From contig CAOVHW010000002.1 of NCBI GenBank assembly GCA_948543815.1, positions 100,700 to 164,699 of the forward strand: 64,000 nt of DNA, given 5' to 3'. A program made the position numbers and the translations under genes. This stretch comes from an uncultured Eubacteriales bacterium. Its GTDB lineage: Bacteria; Bacillota; Clostridia; Lachnospirales; CAMVHY01. The notes under the pieces are model-generated. The model searched no databases. It saw only the letters and a list, made by a program, of their open reading frames with translations, and was not told the origin of the DNA. Each line of letters opens with the position of its first letter. The stretch's first letter is position 1. Shown here in pieces: positions 52,732 through 61,392 of this stretch.

Positions 52732-54597
52732 TTAAGTCTCCAAAATTTCAATAATTTTGTCGTATATACTTTGCGGATCCATTTTATATTGACGTAACAA
52801 TTCCAAACGAGTCCCCTGCTCTACAAATTCATCGGGGAATGCAAACGAATAAAAATTTTTAAATTTGATATTAAAATTTTTTGCCGTATCAAATAAATTT
52901 TGCGCAAATCCACCAATTCTTACATTTTCTTCAGCACAAAAAATATAATCATATTTACAAAGTTCCAAAATAGTTTCTTTATCAATTGGTTTTGCAAAGC
53001 GTGCATTAACAAATCCGGGATTATAATTTTCATTTTGAAAACGTTCAAAAACTTCAAACATTTCATCAGTCATTGAGCCAAATGAAACAAACACAAATTT
53101 CTCACCGCTATGAATTATTTCTGCACGACCTAAAATAATTTTTTCATTAAAATCGCGTAAAACACGTGATGCCGAACCACGCGGATATCTGATTGCAATC
53201 GGTCCATTATGTTTTAGAGAAAATTCAAGCATACTTATAAATTCAAATTTATTTTTCGGCGACATTATTGTCATATTGGGAATGTGGCTCAAAAATGAAA
53301 TGTCAAAAAGACCTTGATGTGTTTCGCCATCATTGCCAACAATTCCACACCGATCAATAGCAAAAATCACATGTAAATTTTGAATGCATACATCATGCAA
53401 AATTTGATCATACGCACGCTGTAAAAACGAAGAATATATCGCAACAACAGGAATAAAATTATTTTTTGCAAGCCCGGCGGCAAACGTTACTGCATGTTCT
53501 TCGGCAATCCCAACGTCTATCACACGTTTGGGATATTTTTTTTGAAAAGCACTAAGCCCTGTACCATTCGGCATTGCAGCGGTAATTGCTATTATTTTTT
53601 TATTTTCGTCTGCTAGTTTTAAAATTGCTTTGCCAAATACATCGGAATATGAATCCCAAATTTTTGTTTGCAAAGTTAAACCCGTATCGATATCGAAAGC
53701 TTCCGTACCATGAAATTTTGTCGGTTCATTCTCCGCTTTCTCATACCCTTTTCCCTTTACCGTTTTTACATGAATAAGAATCGGCCCGGAAATTTTTTTG
53801 GTCGTATTTAAAACCTGAATTAATTTTTCAATATTATGGCCATCAATTGGTCCTATGTATTTAAATCCAAGCTGTTCAAAAATTATGTCAGGGTATATAA
53901 AATATTTTATACTGCCAGTTGTTTTGCCAATAATTTTTTTTATATTTCCGCCCAAAAGTGGGATTTTTTCTAGCAAATTATTTAGGTCTTCTTTGGTATT
54001 CAAATATAATGGTTGAGTGCGCAAATCGCTCAAATGTTTTGACAATGCACCGACATTTTCCGAAATTGACATTTGATTATCATTTAAAATTACAATTATA
54101 TTTGTATTTTTTTTGCCGGCATTATTCAGTGCTTCATAAGCAAGCCCACCCGTCATAGCTCCATCACCAATTATGGCAACAACATGATAATTTTCATCAT
54201 TCAAATCACGACTGATACAAAATCCAAGAGCAGCCGAGATTGATGTCGAACTATGTCCAACATTAAAAGCATCATGAATACTTTCACGTGATTTTGGAAA
54301 TCCACTTAAACCTTTGTATTGCCGTAGCGAATCAAATTGATTTTTACGACCAGTTAAAATTTTATGCGTATAAGTTTGATGACCAACATCAAAAATAAAT
54401 TTATCAATCGGTGAATCAAAAACATAATGCAAAGCAATTGTTAATTCCACAACACCTAAATTTGAAGCAAGATGTCCACCGGTTTGCGAAATTTTTTCAA
54501 TCAAAAATTTTCGAATTTCCGCCGCCAACTCATTCAGCGAATTAATATCCAATTTTTTTAAATCTGCTGGCGTATTTATTTTATCGAGATAACTCAA
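52732..54597 (-). CDS. dxs: 1-deoxy-D-xylulose-5-phosphate synthase
   Basis: Dxs, first enzyme of the MEP isoprenoid pathway, thiamine-diphosphate dependent. TTG 54597 gives MSYLDKINTPADLKKL, which matches the family N terminus and a 621-residue length; the longer frame to 54654 would overlap the upstream gene and add an atypical hydrophobic tail. Motifs: GGHLASNLGVVELTIAL, FDVGHQTYTHKILTGR, AIIGDGAMTGGLAYEALNNAG (ThDP site near residue 150), DGETHQGLFDISFLSHIPNM and AEEHAVTFAAGLA. The ribosome binding site (AGAAGATGA) is weak. Sits between YuiD-like and nadK genes. Confidence 0.96.
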   Translation of the reverse strand: MSYLDKINTPADLKKLDINSLNELAAEIRKFLIEKISQTGGHLASNLGVVELTIALHYVFDSPIDKFIFDVGHQTYTHKILTGRKNQFDSLRQYKGLSGFPKSRESIHDAFNVGHSSTSISAALGFCISRDLNDENYHVVAIIGDGAMTGGLAYEALNNAGKKNTNIIVILNDNQMSISENVGALSKHLSDLRTQPLYLNTKEDLNNLLEKIPLLGGNIKKIIGKTTGSIKYFIYPDIIFEQLGFKYIGPIDGHNIEKLIQVLNTTKKISGPILIHVKTVKGKGYEKAENEPTKFHGTEAFDIDTGLTLQTKIWDSYSDVFGKAILKLADENKKIIAITAAMPNGTGLSAFQKKYPKRVIDVGIAEEHAVTFAAGLAKNNFIPVVAIYSSFLQRAYDQILHDVCIQNLHVIFAIDRCGIVGNDGETHQGLFDISFLSHIPNMTIMSPKNKFEFISMLEFSLKHNGPIAIRYPRGSASRVLRDFNEKIILGRAEIIHSGEKFVFVSFGSMTDEMFEVFERFQNENYNPGFVNARFAKPIDKETILELCKYDYIFCAEENVRIGGFAQNLFDTAKNFNIKFKNFYSFAFPDEFVEQGTRLELLRQYKMDPQSIYDKIIEILET

Positions 54598-54619
54598 AAA
54601 ATCATCTTCTTTCGAAAAA

Positions 54620-55051
54620 TCAACCAAATAAACATTTATAAGCCAAAGCGACAATTATCCCTAAAATCGCGCCACTAATAACTTCAATCGGACTATGCCC
54701 CAACAATTCTTTCAAACGTCCGTCAATTTTTATTCCTTGATTTTCTATGTTTTCGATAATTATATTAATAACTGCCGCATGTTCTCCGGCCGCACGTCGA
54801 ACTCCAGCTGCATCATACATTACAATAAAACTAAAAACCAAACACACAGCAAACAAATTTGACTCAAAACCATCAGTCAAACCTACTGACATTGTAAGTG
54901 CAGAAACAAATGCGCTGTGAGAGCTCGGCATTTTCCCCGAACTAAAAAACAATCCCAAATCAACTTTTTTAGTTTGTAAGTAATGTAGAAGAACTTTTAA
55001 AAACTGAGCCGCGAACCAAGCTGAAGCGCAAATCCAAAATATTGAGGACAT
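54620..55051 (-). CDS. Divergent PAP2 family membrane protein (YuiD-like)
   Basis: A 143-residue membrane protein of the DUF212/divergent PAP2 family. Four hydrophobic segments; the PAP2-like motif SGKMPSSHSAFVSALTMS (residues 36-53) carries the conserved Ser-His, and YDAAGVRRAAGEHA and LGHSPIEVISGAILGI give the later Arg and His. These proteins resemble lipid phosphatases and sit beside isoprenoid genes; a role on polyprenyl phosphates is likely by context but not shown. AGGAGGA precedes the ATG. Placed between ispA and dxs. Confidence 0.92.
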   Translation of the reverse strand: MSSIFWICASAWFAAQFLKVLLHYLQTKKVDLGLFFSSGKMPSSHSAFVSALTMSVGLTDGFESNLFAVCLVFSFIVMYDAAGVRRAAGEHAAVINIIIENIENQGIKIDGRLKELLGHSPIEVISGAILGIIVALAYKCLFG

Positions 55052-55063
55052 ATATGATTCCTC

Positions 55064-55855
55064 CTAATTTTTACGCTCAAGAATATTTTTTACAAGATAC
55101 TTAAAAAAATCATATTGTTCATCAAGTTTTGCAATATCAGAGTAAATTTCATCAGCCAAATTGTTAAAGATGTCTTGCGATTTTTCCAAACCATACATTT
55201 TAAAATAAGTCATTTTTTCCTCATCTTTATCCAAAATGTCATCTTTAATTTGAAAAGCCAACCCCAATTTATTTCCCAACATTGAAAAATTTTTCAACAC
55301 ATTTTCATTTTCGCCAGACAATATAATTCCGGCTTCAAGGCTTGCACGAATCAGCGCAGCCGTTTTATTTAAATGAATTTGTTTAAGTTCATCAGCCGTA
55401 ATAATTTTTGATTCAAGCTCGAGCGCTTGACCTTTTATCATTCCATTTATGCCAGCAGCATTAAAAATTTTTTTTGCGGCATTAAAAAATTTTGGCTCAT
55501 CGAGAACAATTTCACAAGCCAATGTTAAAAGTGCATCGCCAACTAAAATAGCAACAGCTTCACCAAATTTTTTATGGCAAGTCAAAATCCCGCGCCGATA
55601 GTCATCATTATCCATTGCGGGCAAATCATCATGCACAAGCGAATAATTATGGATGAACTCGATTGTGCAAGCGAATGGCAAAGCTGTTTGTAAATTTTTA
55701 CTGACAGACAACAAAAGTAGAGGACGAATTCTTTTGCCGCCGCTCATCATACAATAATGCATTTGGCGATAGAGGACAAAAGAATCGTCCAGATAAGATT
55801 CAATTTTTTTATTAATAAGGTTAATATAATTGGAAATTTTTTTTTGGAAATCCAA
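55064..55855 (-). CDS. ispA: Polyprenyl (farnesyl/geranyl) diphosphate synthase
   Basis: Trans-isoprenyl diphosphate synthase, 263 residues, condensing isopentenyl diphosphate onto allylic diphosphates to make FPP or GGPP. The first aspartate-rich motif is SLVHDDLPAMDNDDYRRG (near residue 75), GKRIRPLLLLSV precedes it, and the second is AFQIKDDILDKDEEK near 205. TTG 55855 follows AAGGTGA and the xseB stop one base earlier; a longer frame to 55876 overlaps xseB and the site. The residues before the first motif (THSYSLVHDD-like, here FIHNYSLVHDD) suit the FPP/GGPP synthase group of Bacillota. The protein is a little shorter than usual (about 290). Confidence 0.95.
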   Translation of the reverse strand: MDFQKKISNYINLINKKIESYLDDSFVLYRQMHYCMMSGGKRIRPLLLLSVSKNLQTALPFACTIEFIHNYSLVHDDLPAMDNDDYRRGILTCHKKFGEAVAILVGDALLTLACEIVLDEPKFFNAAKKIFNAAGINGMIKGQALELESKIITADELKQIHLNKTAALIRASLEAGIILSGENENVLKNFSMLGNKLGLAFQIKDDILDKDEEKMTYFKMYGLEKSQDIFNNLADEIYSDIAKLDEQYDFFKYLVKNILERKN

Positions 55856-55856
55856 A

Positions 55857-56072
55857 CTATTCGTCACCTTCATCAAAATTTTTTAATGAAAAATCATTTT
55901 CGAGGCGCATAACTTTTTGTTGGGCGCTGTCAATTTTATTTGAACAATCATTAATCAATTTTAAGCCTTCTTCATATAAATTCAGGGATTCATTGAAATC
56001 TGCACCTTCAATTTGTTCAATAATTTGGTCGATACGCACGAGAGAATCCTCAAAATTTTTTTTACGCGGCAA
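55857..56072 (-). CDS. xseB: Exodeoxyribonuclease VII small subunit
   Basis: XseB, 71 residues, small helical subunit binding along the XseA long helix. FEDSLVRIDQIIEQIEGADF and NLYEEGLKLINDCSNKIDSA are the family core. TTG 56072 is chosen: CGGAGTGAT lies before it and the GTG at 56081 is part of that site. Overlap arrangement with xseA (stop at 56078) and ispA shows tight coupling. The acidic tail is ordinary. Confidence 0.93.
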   Translation of the reverse strand: MPRKKNFEDSLVRIDQIIEQIEGADFNESLNLYEEGLKLINDCSNKIDSAQQKVMRLENDFSLKNFDEGDE

Positions 56073-56077
56073 ATAAA

Positions 56078-57205
56078 TCACTCCGATTTAGAAATAATTT
56101 TTGCAACAAGTGAGCCATTATAAAAATTAATTTGGACATTTTGACCGACATTTATTTTTTCGAACGGCAACGAATTTTTATATTCATCACAAACAAAAGA
56201 ATATCCACGTTTTAAAACGGCAGTCGGCGAAATTTTGTCAAGTAAATTTATTTTATTTTGCAAACACAATTTTTTATTTTCAAGATTAATTTTCATTTTA
56301 TCGATCAAATTTTTGTAATTACATTTGATAATTTCTTTGTAATAATCAATTGAATCGAAAATTTTCTGTTTTAACATAATTTTTGCATTATGTAAATCAT
56401 CACGGACAATATTTAAATCAGGAACAATCATTTCAACTGCAGCGGAAGGCGTTGGTGCACGTAAATCTGAAACAAAATCTGAAAGTGTGTAATCAGTTTC
56501 ATGGCCAACAGCTGAAACAATTGGAATTTTTGAATTATAAATTCCGCGCACAACAATTTCTTCATTAAAAGCCCAAAGGTCTTCGATTGAACCGCCACCG
56601 CGTCCCAAAATTATCACGTCAAAATCTTTATATTTATTAGCTTTTTCTATTGCACTTACAATATCTTTTGGCGCATCTTTTCCCTGAACGAATGTCGGAA
56701 TTAAAATGAGTTGTACCAATTTATTTCGTTTAGCCGAAATTTTTATAATGTCATGGATTGCGGCGCCAGTATCTGAAGTTATTACTGCAATTTTTTGTGG
56801 GAACTTTGGAATATTTTTTTTATGCTCGGCGTCAAACAAACCTTCGTTTGCCAATTTATTTTTTAATTTTTCAAACGCATTAAACAAATCACCTTTACCA
56901 AGCGGTTGAATATATTCCAAACATAATTGATATTGCCCGGATTTTTCGTAAAGAGTTATTCGGCCATAAACCAAAATATTCATTCCATCGTAAATATCGA
57001 ATGAGATTGTCGAGGCAAATTGACGAAAGACTACACAATTTATTGCGGCGGTATTATCTTTCAAAGTAAAATACATATTACCATTTGAATGATATTTAAA
57101 ATTGGAGACCTCTGCCTCCAATAATATATCTGAAAGAATTAAATCGTCCTCAATTAAATTTTTAATATATTTGTTAACTTGTGAAACGCTTAAGACATTA
57201 TTCAT
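56078..57205 (-). CDS. xseA: Exodeoxyribonuclease VII large subunit
   Basis: XseA, 375 residues, catalytic subunit of a single-strand-specific nuclease. N-terminal OB-fold (SNFKYHSNGNMYFTLKDNTA), catalytic domain with AVITSDTGAAIHDIIK, VIILGRGGGSIEDLWAFNEE (near residue 195) and VGHETDYTLSDFVSDLRAPTPSAAVE-type segment (near 245), then a short coiled-coil region and a C-terminal RGYSFV segment. It is shorter than E. coli XseA (456) because the coiled-coil arm is reduced. GGTG precedes ATG 57205 and the gene overlaps nusB by eight bases. Confidence 0.96.
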   Translation of the reverse strand: MNNVLSVSQVNKYIKNLIEDDLILSDILLEAEVSNFKYHSNGNMYFTLKDNTAAINCVVFRQFASTISFDIYDGMNILVYGRITLYEKSGQYQLCLEYIQPLGKGDLFNAFEKLKNKLANEGLFDAEHKKNIPKFPQKIAVITSDTGAAIHDIIKISAKRNKLVQLILIPTFVQGKDAPKDIVSAIEKANKYKDFDVIILGRGGGSIEDLWAFNEEIVVRGIYNSKIPIVSAVGHETDYTLSDFVSDLRAPTPSAAVEMIVPDLNIVRDDLHNAKIMLKQKIFDSIDYYKEIIKCNYKNLIDKMKINLENKKLCLQNKINLLDKISPTAVLKRGYSFVCDEYKNSLPFEKINVGQNVQINFYNGSLVAKIISKSE

Positions 57206-57614
57206 TTAAAACACCTGAATTAATATCAGACGAAATTTTTGCGAGTATACCATTTACGAAACCTGTAGAGGCATCCGTGCCATATTCATTTGCCAAATCA
57301 ACGACTTCATTAATAACGATAGCAGGTTTATTTTTTTCGTAAAGCATTTCATAAATTGCTAAGCGAATTAGTGACAAATCAATTTTATTTAAACGTGAGA
57401 GTGACCATTTTGAGTTATTAGAAATTAATTCATCGATATAAAATAAATTTTCGTACACACCATAAAATTCATCATGGATGATAATTTTTTCATGTTCATC
57501 AAAATTTTTGATACGACTTATATAGTTATCAAAAATTTCGTCAGGATTTTCTAGCGTGAAATTTAGTTGGTAGATTAATTTAAAAGCATGAGTACGTGCA
57601 AATTTGCGACTCAT
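57198..57614 (-). CDS. nusB: Transcription antitermination factor NusB
   Basis: NusB, 138 residues, binds boxA RNA with NusE (S10) for rRNA antitermination. RKFARTHAFKLIYQLNF at the start (RNA-binding Arg-rich helix) and IDLSLIRLAIYEMLYE, AIVINEVVDLANEYGTDAS and FVNGILAKI at the end are typical. AAGGAAAAA precedes ATG 57614. It follows asp23 with two bases between, the common order in Bacillota. Confidence 0.96.
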   Translation of the reverse strand: MSRKFARTHAFKLIYQLNFTLENPDEIFDNYISRIKNFDEHEKIIIHDEFYGVYENLFYIDELISNNSKWSLSRLNKIDLSLIRLAIYEMLYEKNKPAIVINEVVDLANEYGTDASTGFVNGILAKISSDINSGVLNE

Positions 57615-57616
57615 AA

Positions 57617-57967
57617 TTATTTTTTTTCCTTATCGAAATTTATCCCGATTACATTTACATTTATTTCAGTAACTAAAAGTCCTGTCATTGTTTCAATTGA
57701 AGACTTAATTTTCTTTTGTACCTCTAGCATTACGTCCGGTATTTTATACCCAAATTTAACGGATAAATTAATAGCGAGTGAAACTTGTGAGTCATTAATT
57801 TCAACCTTAACGCCCTTAGAAAAATTTTTTTTACCTAATATCTCAGCAATACCACTATGAGTAGTAACGACACCTTCAACTTCTAAAGCAGCAGTATTAG
57901 CAATAACAGCGATTACGTCGTCAGAGATTTGAACCTGACCGGATTCATCATCTTTTAGCATTACCAT
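57617..57967 (-). CDS. Asp23/Gls24 family envelope stress protein
   Basis: A 116-residue Asp23/Gls24 (YqhY-like) protein. GQVQISDDVIAVIANTAALE and VEGVVTTHSGIAEILGKK, then VAINLSVKFGYKIPDVMLEV and VTEINVNVIGINF match the family. YqhY in B. subtilis lies in the same accB/accC-yqhY-nusB context and is linked to acetyl-CoA carboxylase control; accBC are not present here. GGAGG precedes ATG 57967, and a TTGACT-18-TAAAAT promoter lies upstream, so this is the first gene of the operon ending with nadK. Confidence 0.93.
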   Translation of the reverse strand: MVMLKDDESGQVQISDDVIAVIANTAALEVEGVVTTHSGIAEILGKKNFSKGVKVEINDSQVSLAINLSVKFGYKIPDVMLEVQKKIKSSIETMTGLLVTEINVNVIGINFDKEKK

Positions 57968-58000
57968 TGATAGTCCTCCTCAAAAAAATATTTTGAAATA

Positions 58001-58030
58001 ATTTTACTTCATCATTTGTAATTAAGTCAA
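58001..58030 (-). promoter_or_regulatory. Promoter of the asp23-nusB-xseAB-ispA-yuiD-dxs-nadK operon
   Basis: Minus strand TTGACT, 18 bases, TAAAAT, about 34 bases before the Asp23 start. Confidence 0.6.
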
Positions 58031-58107
58031 GAAAAATACCAATAACAATTTCGTACGAATAATATTTTTTGAGAAAAAAATTTTTACAGAAAAAAATTTT
58101 TTTATAC

Positions 58108-58147
58108 AAAAAAAATATGCTGAATAGGGACAGCATATTTTTTTTTA
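58108..58147. terminator. Terminator of the SASP gene
   Basis: AAAAATATGCTG, loop AATAGGGA, CAGCATATTTTTTTT. Long A and T runs on both sides. Confidence 0.92.
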
Positions 58148-58171
58148 GATTTATTACTAATTGACAAAAAT

Positions 58172-58387
58172 TTATTTAGATGATTGAGACATTTGTTTTT
58201 CTTGAGCTTCAATCATTTTTTTTACCATATATCCACCAACATAACCATTTTGAGCGGAAGTCAAGTCACCATTATAACCTTTTTTCAAAGGTACACCAAT
58301 TTCATTAGCGACTTCATATTTAAACTGATCTAAAGCCTCACGAGCTTCAGGCACAGCTTTTTTATTAGAAGAACTATCATTAGACAT
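58172..58387 (-). CDS. Alpha/beta-type small acid-soluble spore protein
   Basis: A 71-residue SASP that coats DNA in the dormant spore and protects it from UV and heat. The conserved blocks are ALDQFKYEVANEIGVPL (the GPR protease cleaves in the KYEVA region) and YNGDLTSAQNGYVGGYMVKK. AAGGAGGTAAT is an almost perfect ribosome binding site for ATG 58387, as expected for an abundantly made protein. Monocistronic with a strong terminator. A sigma-G promoter could not be identified with certainty. It is direct evidence that the organism forms, or recently formed, endospores. Confidence 0.96.
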   Translation of the reverse strand: MSNDSSSNKKAVPEAREALDQFKYEVANEIGVPLKKGYNGDLTSAQNGYVGGYMVKKMIEAQEKQMSQSSK

Positions 58388-58500
58388 TATAAAATTACCT
58401 CCTTAATCAGTTAAATAAAAAAATAATCAAGTGTTACGGTAATATTATTGTCAAAGGATAGTGAAATTATTAGAGGTAATTTTTGTAACAAAAATTTAAT

Positions 58501-58845
58501 TTATTCATCTTCATTTTTGTTAAAGAAATTTAATTTAGAAACTAAACCGGGAACCATATCAATTAATTTACTTAAACTATCCTGATTTTTAATATTAATC
58601 AATTGAACGGAACCATCTTGAATAACGAGGACGGAAGACGGAGTAATTTTTGCACCGAGACCACCGACACCATTTTCTTTTTTAGGATTATTTTCAGAAG
58701 CGCCGGCACCGACACCAAGTGAAATATTAATAAGAGGAATAATGATGATATCGTTGATATTGATAGCATCGCCGACAACAGTTTTTGATGCAACAAAGTT
58801 TTCCATTTTACTAAATAAAACTTCAAGATTATTATTTAAACTCAT
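58501..58845 (-). CDS. ytfJ: Spore protein YtfJ (GerW family)
   Basis: GerW/YtfJ, 114 residues, a forespore protein important for L-alanine germination in B. subtilis. ENFVASKTVVGDAININDII, PLINISLGVGAGASE and GVGGLGAKITPSSVLVIQDG are family signatures, with the glycine-rich middle. TGAGGTGAT precedes ATG 58845. Its start is three bases after the DUF2953 (ytfI) stop, matching the ytfI-ytfJ pair of B. subtilis. The C-terminal NFFNKNEDE is short and charged. The following 113 bases contain the SASP promoter region, and no clear terminator was found after it. Confidence 0.94.
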   Translation of the reverse strand: MSLNNNLEVLFSKMENFVASKTVVGDAININDIIIIPLINISLGVGAGASENNPKKENGVGGLGAKITPSSVLVIQDGSVQLINIKNQDSLSKLIDMVPGLVSKLNFFNKNEDE

Positions 58846-58848
58846 TTT

Positions 58849-59376
58849 TTATATCACCTCAAAAAAATTACATTTAATAAATGCAAAAATATATTTTAGC
58901 ATAAAGAGTAAAAAAAATAGAGCACAAATTTGTGTACGGAAATAAAGATGTAAGTCAAAAATTTCTTGCTCAAAATTATATTTTATATTCGTACGTATTC
59001 CAAAAATATTTTCTAATGCACATGCGTAACCCGTATAACATGGGTCATCAAATCCAATTTGACCATTAATAATAATTTTTTGAGGGCGTAATTTTTTAAT
59101 TAACTCTCTAATAAATTTAAAGATAATAGATAGAAATTTAATGTCGAATTTATTTTCACCATTTGAATTTTTTTTATTCAATTTTGAAATTACGGACGAA
59201 TTTTTTTTACATGATTTATCTTTTAATTTTTTTTTTGTATTATCAAATTTTACGAGCCCAAATAGGTAGCTCACTCGAAATTTTATTTTTATCCCATTAT
59301 TTATTTTGATATCTATTACATATTTAATAGGGAGAAGTAGAAAAAAAATAATCATACTAAAAATTACTATGAGCAT
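58849..59376 (-). CDS. ytfI: DUF2953 protein YtfI
   Basis: A 175-residue DUF2953 protein. One N-terminal membrane helix (IVIFSMIIFFLLLPIKYVI) precedes a small beta-rich domain (IKFRVSYLFGLVKFD), a basic linker and IIINGQIGFDDPCYTGYACAL near residue 115, the family's most conserved part. Function unknown; encoded with ytfJ in spore formers. AAGGTGA precedes ATG 59376, four bases after the rluD stop. Confidence 0.88.
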   Translation of the reverse strand: MLIVIFSMIIFFLLLPIKYVIDIKINNGIKIKFRVSYLFGLVKFDNTKKKLKDKSCKKNSSVISKLNKKNSNGENKFDIKFLSIIFKFIRELIKKLRPQKIIINGQIGFDDPCYTGYACALENIFGIRTNIKYNFEQEIFDLHLYFRTQICALFFLLFMLKYIFAFIKCNFFEVI

Positions 59377-59380
59377 AATT

Positions 59381-60286
59381 TCACCTTCTTAATTTTTTAA
59401 TGAGCTCTAAAAAATATTGCGGTGGTTCCTTCTCAAATTTAACATATTTTTTTGTAGTCGGATGAATAAATCCTAAAGTTTTTGCGTGTAGAACTTGCCC
59501 TACTAATTTGAAATTTCTGTCACTCCCACCATAAACATCGTCGCCTAATACCGGATGATTTATACTTGCCATATGCACTCGAATTTGATGAGTACGTCCG
59601 GTCTCAAGTTTTAATTTAATCAAAGTGTAACATTTTAAGTTCTCAATTATATTATAATGCGTAATTGCACAGCGACCTTTTAACGTATTGATCGACATTT
59701 TTGTTCTTTCATGTATATCACGCCCAATAGGTTTGTTTATAGTTCCAGCTTCATTTAAATTCCCTTTCACTATTGCTAGATACTCACGCTCTATCGAATG
59801 ATTAGCAAATTGTTCAGCTAAAAATCTGTGCGCATTATCATTTTTAGCAATAACAATTATTCCTGACGTATTTTTATCGATACGATGTACAATTCCCGGC
59901 CGTAAAATTCCGTTTATACCTGATAAATTTTTGCAATAAAAAAGTAAGGCATTTACAAGTGTACCGGAAAAATTTCCAATGGCAGGATGTACAACCATTT
60001 GTTGCGGTTTGTTTACAATTATTAAATCATCATCTTCATAAACTATATCGATCGGAATATTTTCAGCGGTAATAGCTAATTTTTGGGGCTGAGGGATTTT
60101 TATTTTTATCTCGTCATTTAATTTTGTTAGGTAGTTTACTTTTGCAAATTTTTGTTGTACAATTACATTGTTATTTTTAATTAAGCGTTGGATGTAGCTA
60201 CGAGAAAAATTTTCAAGCTTTGAAGTCAAAAAAATATCGAGGCGCATATTGACCTCGGTGTTTTCAACAAAAAAAGTTTTTTCCAT
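59381..60286 (-). CDS. rluD: RluA/RluD family pseudouridine synthase
   Basis: A 301-residue large-subunit rRNA pseudouridine synthase. S4 RNA-binding domain at residues 12-60 (MRLDIFLTSKLENFSRSYIQ), then the catalytic domain with the HRIDKNTSGIIVIAK motif (catalytic Asp near residue 140) and KLETGRTHQIRVHMASINHPVLGD. RluD-type enzymes modify the 23S helix 69 loop; B. subtilis YlyB is the closest comparator. GGGGAG precedes ATG 60286. Located directly after the DUF368 gene (one base), so it is co-transcribed with ytfI-ytfJ; lspA, its usual neighbour, is absent. Confidence 0.93.
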   Translation of the reverse strand: MEKTFFVENTEVNMRLDIFLTSKLENFSRSYIQRLIKNNNVIVQQKFAKVNYLTKLNDEIKIKIPQPQKLAITAENIPIDIVYEDDDLIIVNKPQQMVVHPAIGNFSGTLVNALLFYCKNLSGINGILRPGIVHRIDKNTSGIIVIAKNDNAHRFLAEQFANHSIEREYLAIVKGNLNEAGTINKPIGRDIHERTKMSINTLKGRCAITHYNIIENLKCYTLIKLKLETGRTHQIRVHMASINHPVLGDDVYGGSDRNFKLVGQVLHAKTLGFIHPTTKKYVKFEKEPPQYFLELIKKLRR

Positions 60287-60287
60287 T

Positions 60288-61157
60288 TTAATTTTTCTCC
60301 CCTAAAAAGTAAGAAATTATAGCACCAATTGTAAAAGTAACTGCACTTACCATTATCGTAAACGAATTTACTCCACTTTGATAAGTAATTGGTGTAGAAA
60401 AAATTCCGTATATGGAACCGATTACAAGTCCTAGAATTGCGGAATAAGTTGCGCCATAAAATTTATCCATCAAAAATGAAATTACTTTTGAGATGAATAA
60501 AATTCCTAAAATTATTCCAAATCCTAGAGCCGCAACAGTTACTCCAGTACTTATCAAAAGATTTTTATCTGAAATGTTAAGAAAACATTTGGAAATGTTG
60601 GAGATTGTGTGAATAACATGTGGATAAATTCCTAAAAGAATCATTACAAATGAACCACTTATTCCAGGAATAATCATTGCCGCCGCAGCTAAAAAACCAC
60701 CCAAAAACATTTTTGCTAAAAATAAAATTTCAATTTCTTCATTAATGTTGCTAATGTTATTGTTTTTCATCATTGAAATTAATATGACAATTGCAGCGGA
60801 CATTAAAGTTAATAAAATGTAATATGATTTCGTTCCATTTAAAACAGATTTTTTGTAGATAATCGGAATGCTTCCACAAACAAGTCCAACAAAAAATAAA
60901 TTTGTAGGTAAAGAATAATTGTTAAGACAAAATTCTAAAAACGAACTAAAAACTAAAATACTAAAAACAATCCCTAATCCAAGTGGTAAAATAAAATGCA
61001 AATTTTTTTTGATGTCTTTGCTAAAATTATTTATTACATTTATAATTTGATCAAAGACATTTAAAATAACAGCAATCGTTCCACCGCTAACGCCCGGAAT
61101 AATATTGGCGATACCAATAAGCATTCCTTTGATAAAATTTATAAAATTGTGCTTCAT
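60288..61157 (-). CDS. popT: DUF368 family undecaprenyl-phosphate translocase
   Basis: A 289-residue polytopic membrane protein of the DUF368 family, members of which have been shown to return undecaprenyl phosphate across the membrane (PopT). About eight helices; the two repeated family motifs are IANIIPGVSGGTIAVIL near residue 20 and AAMIIPGISGSFVMILLG near 165 (inverted repeat halves), each with the central PGxSG. GAGGAG precedes ATG 61157. Role in cell-wall lipid recycling is family knowledge; the sequence here keeps both motifs intact. Confidence 0.9.
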   Translation of the reverse strand: MKHNFINFIKGMLIGIANIIPGVSGGTIAVILNVFDQIINVINNFSKDIKKNLHFILPLGLGIVFSILVFSSFLEFCLNNYSLPTNLFFVGLVCGSIPIIYKKSVLNGTKSYYILLTLMSAAIVILISMMKNNNISNINEEIEILFLAKMFLGGFLAAAAMIIPGISGSFVMILLGIYPHVIHTISNISKCFLNISDKNLLISTGVTVAALGFGIILGILFISKVISFLMDKFYGATYSAILGLVIGSIYGIFSTPITYQSGVNSFTIMVSAVTFTIGAIISYFLGEKN

Positions 61158-61304
61158 AATTTTTTATCTCCTCTACAATTTTTTCACTCGAATTATATCA
61201 CATACAAAATTATTGAAAAAGTTAAATTGATATTTCGTTGAAAGTTTATGTCATAAATGTTCAATAAATATCAAAATAAGTAATCTGCAAATTCAAAAAA
61301 ATAC

Positions 61305-61334
61305 TTGCATTCAATATTTAGTTTATTGTATAAT
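61305..61334 (+). promoter_or_regulatory. Promoter of the 61393-rpmE operon
   Basis: TTGCAT, 18 bases, TATAAT; 59 bases before the TTG start. Perfect -10. Confidence 0.65.
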
Positions 61335-61392
61335 ATGAATATAAAATTGCGCAATTAATTGTTAACAATTAAAAAAATAGGAGGAGAAATGC

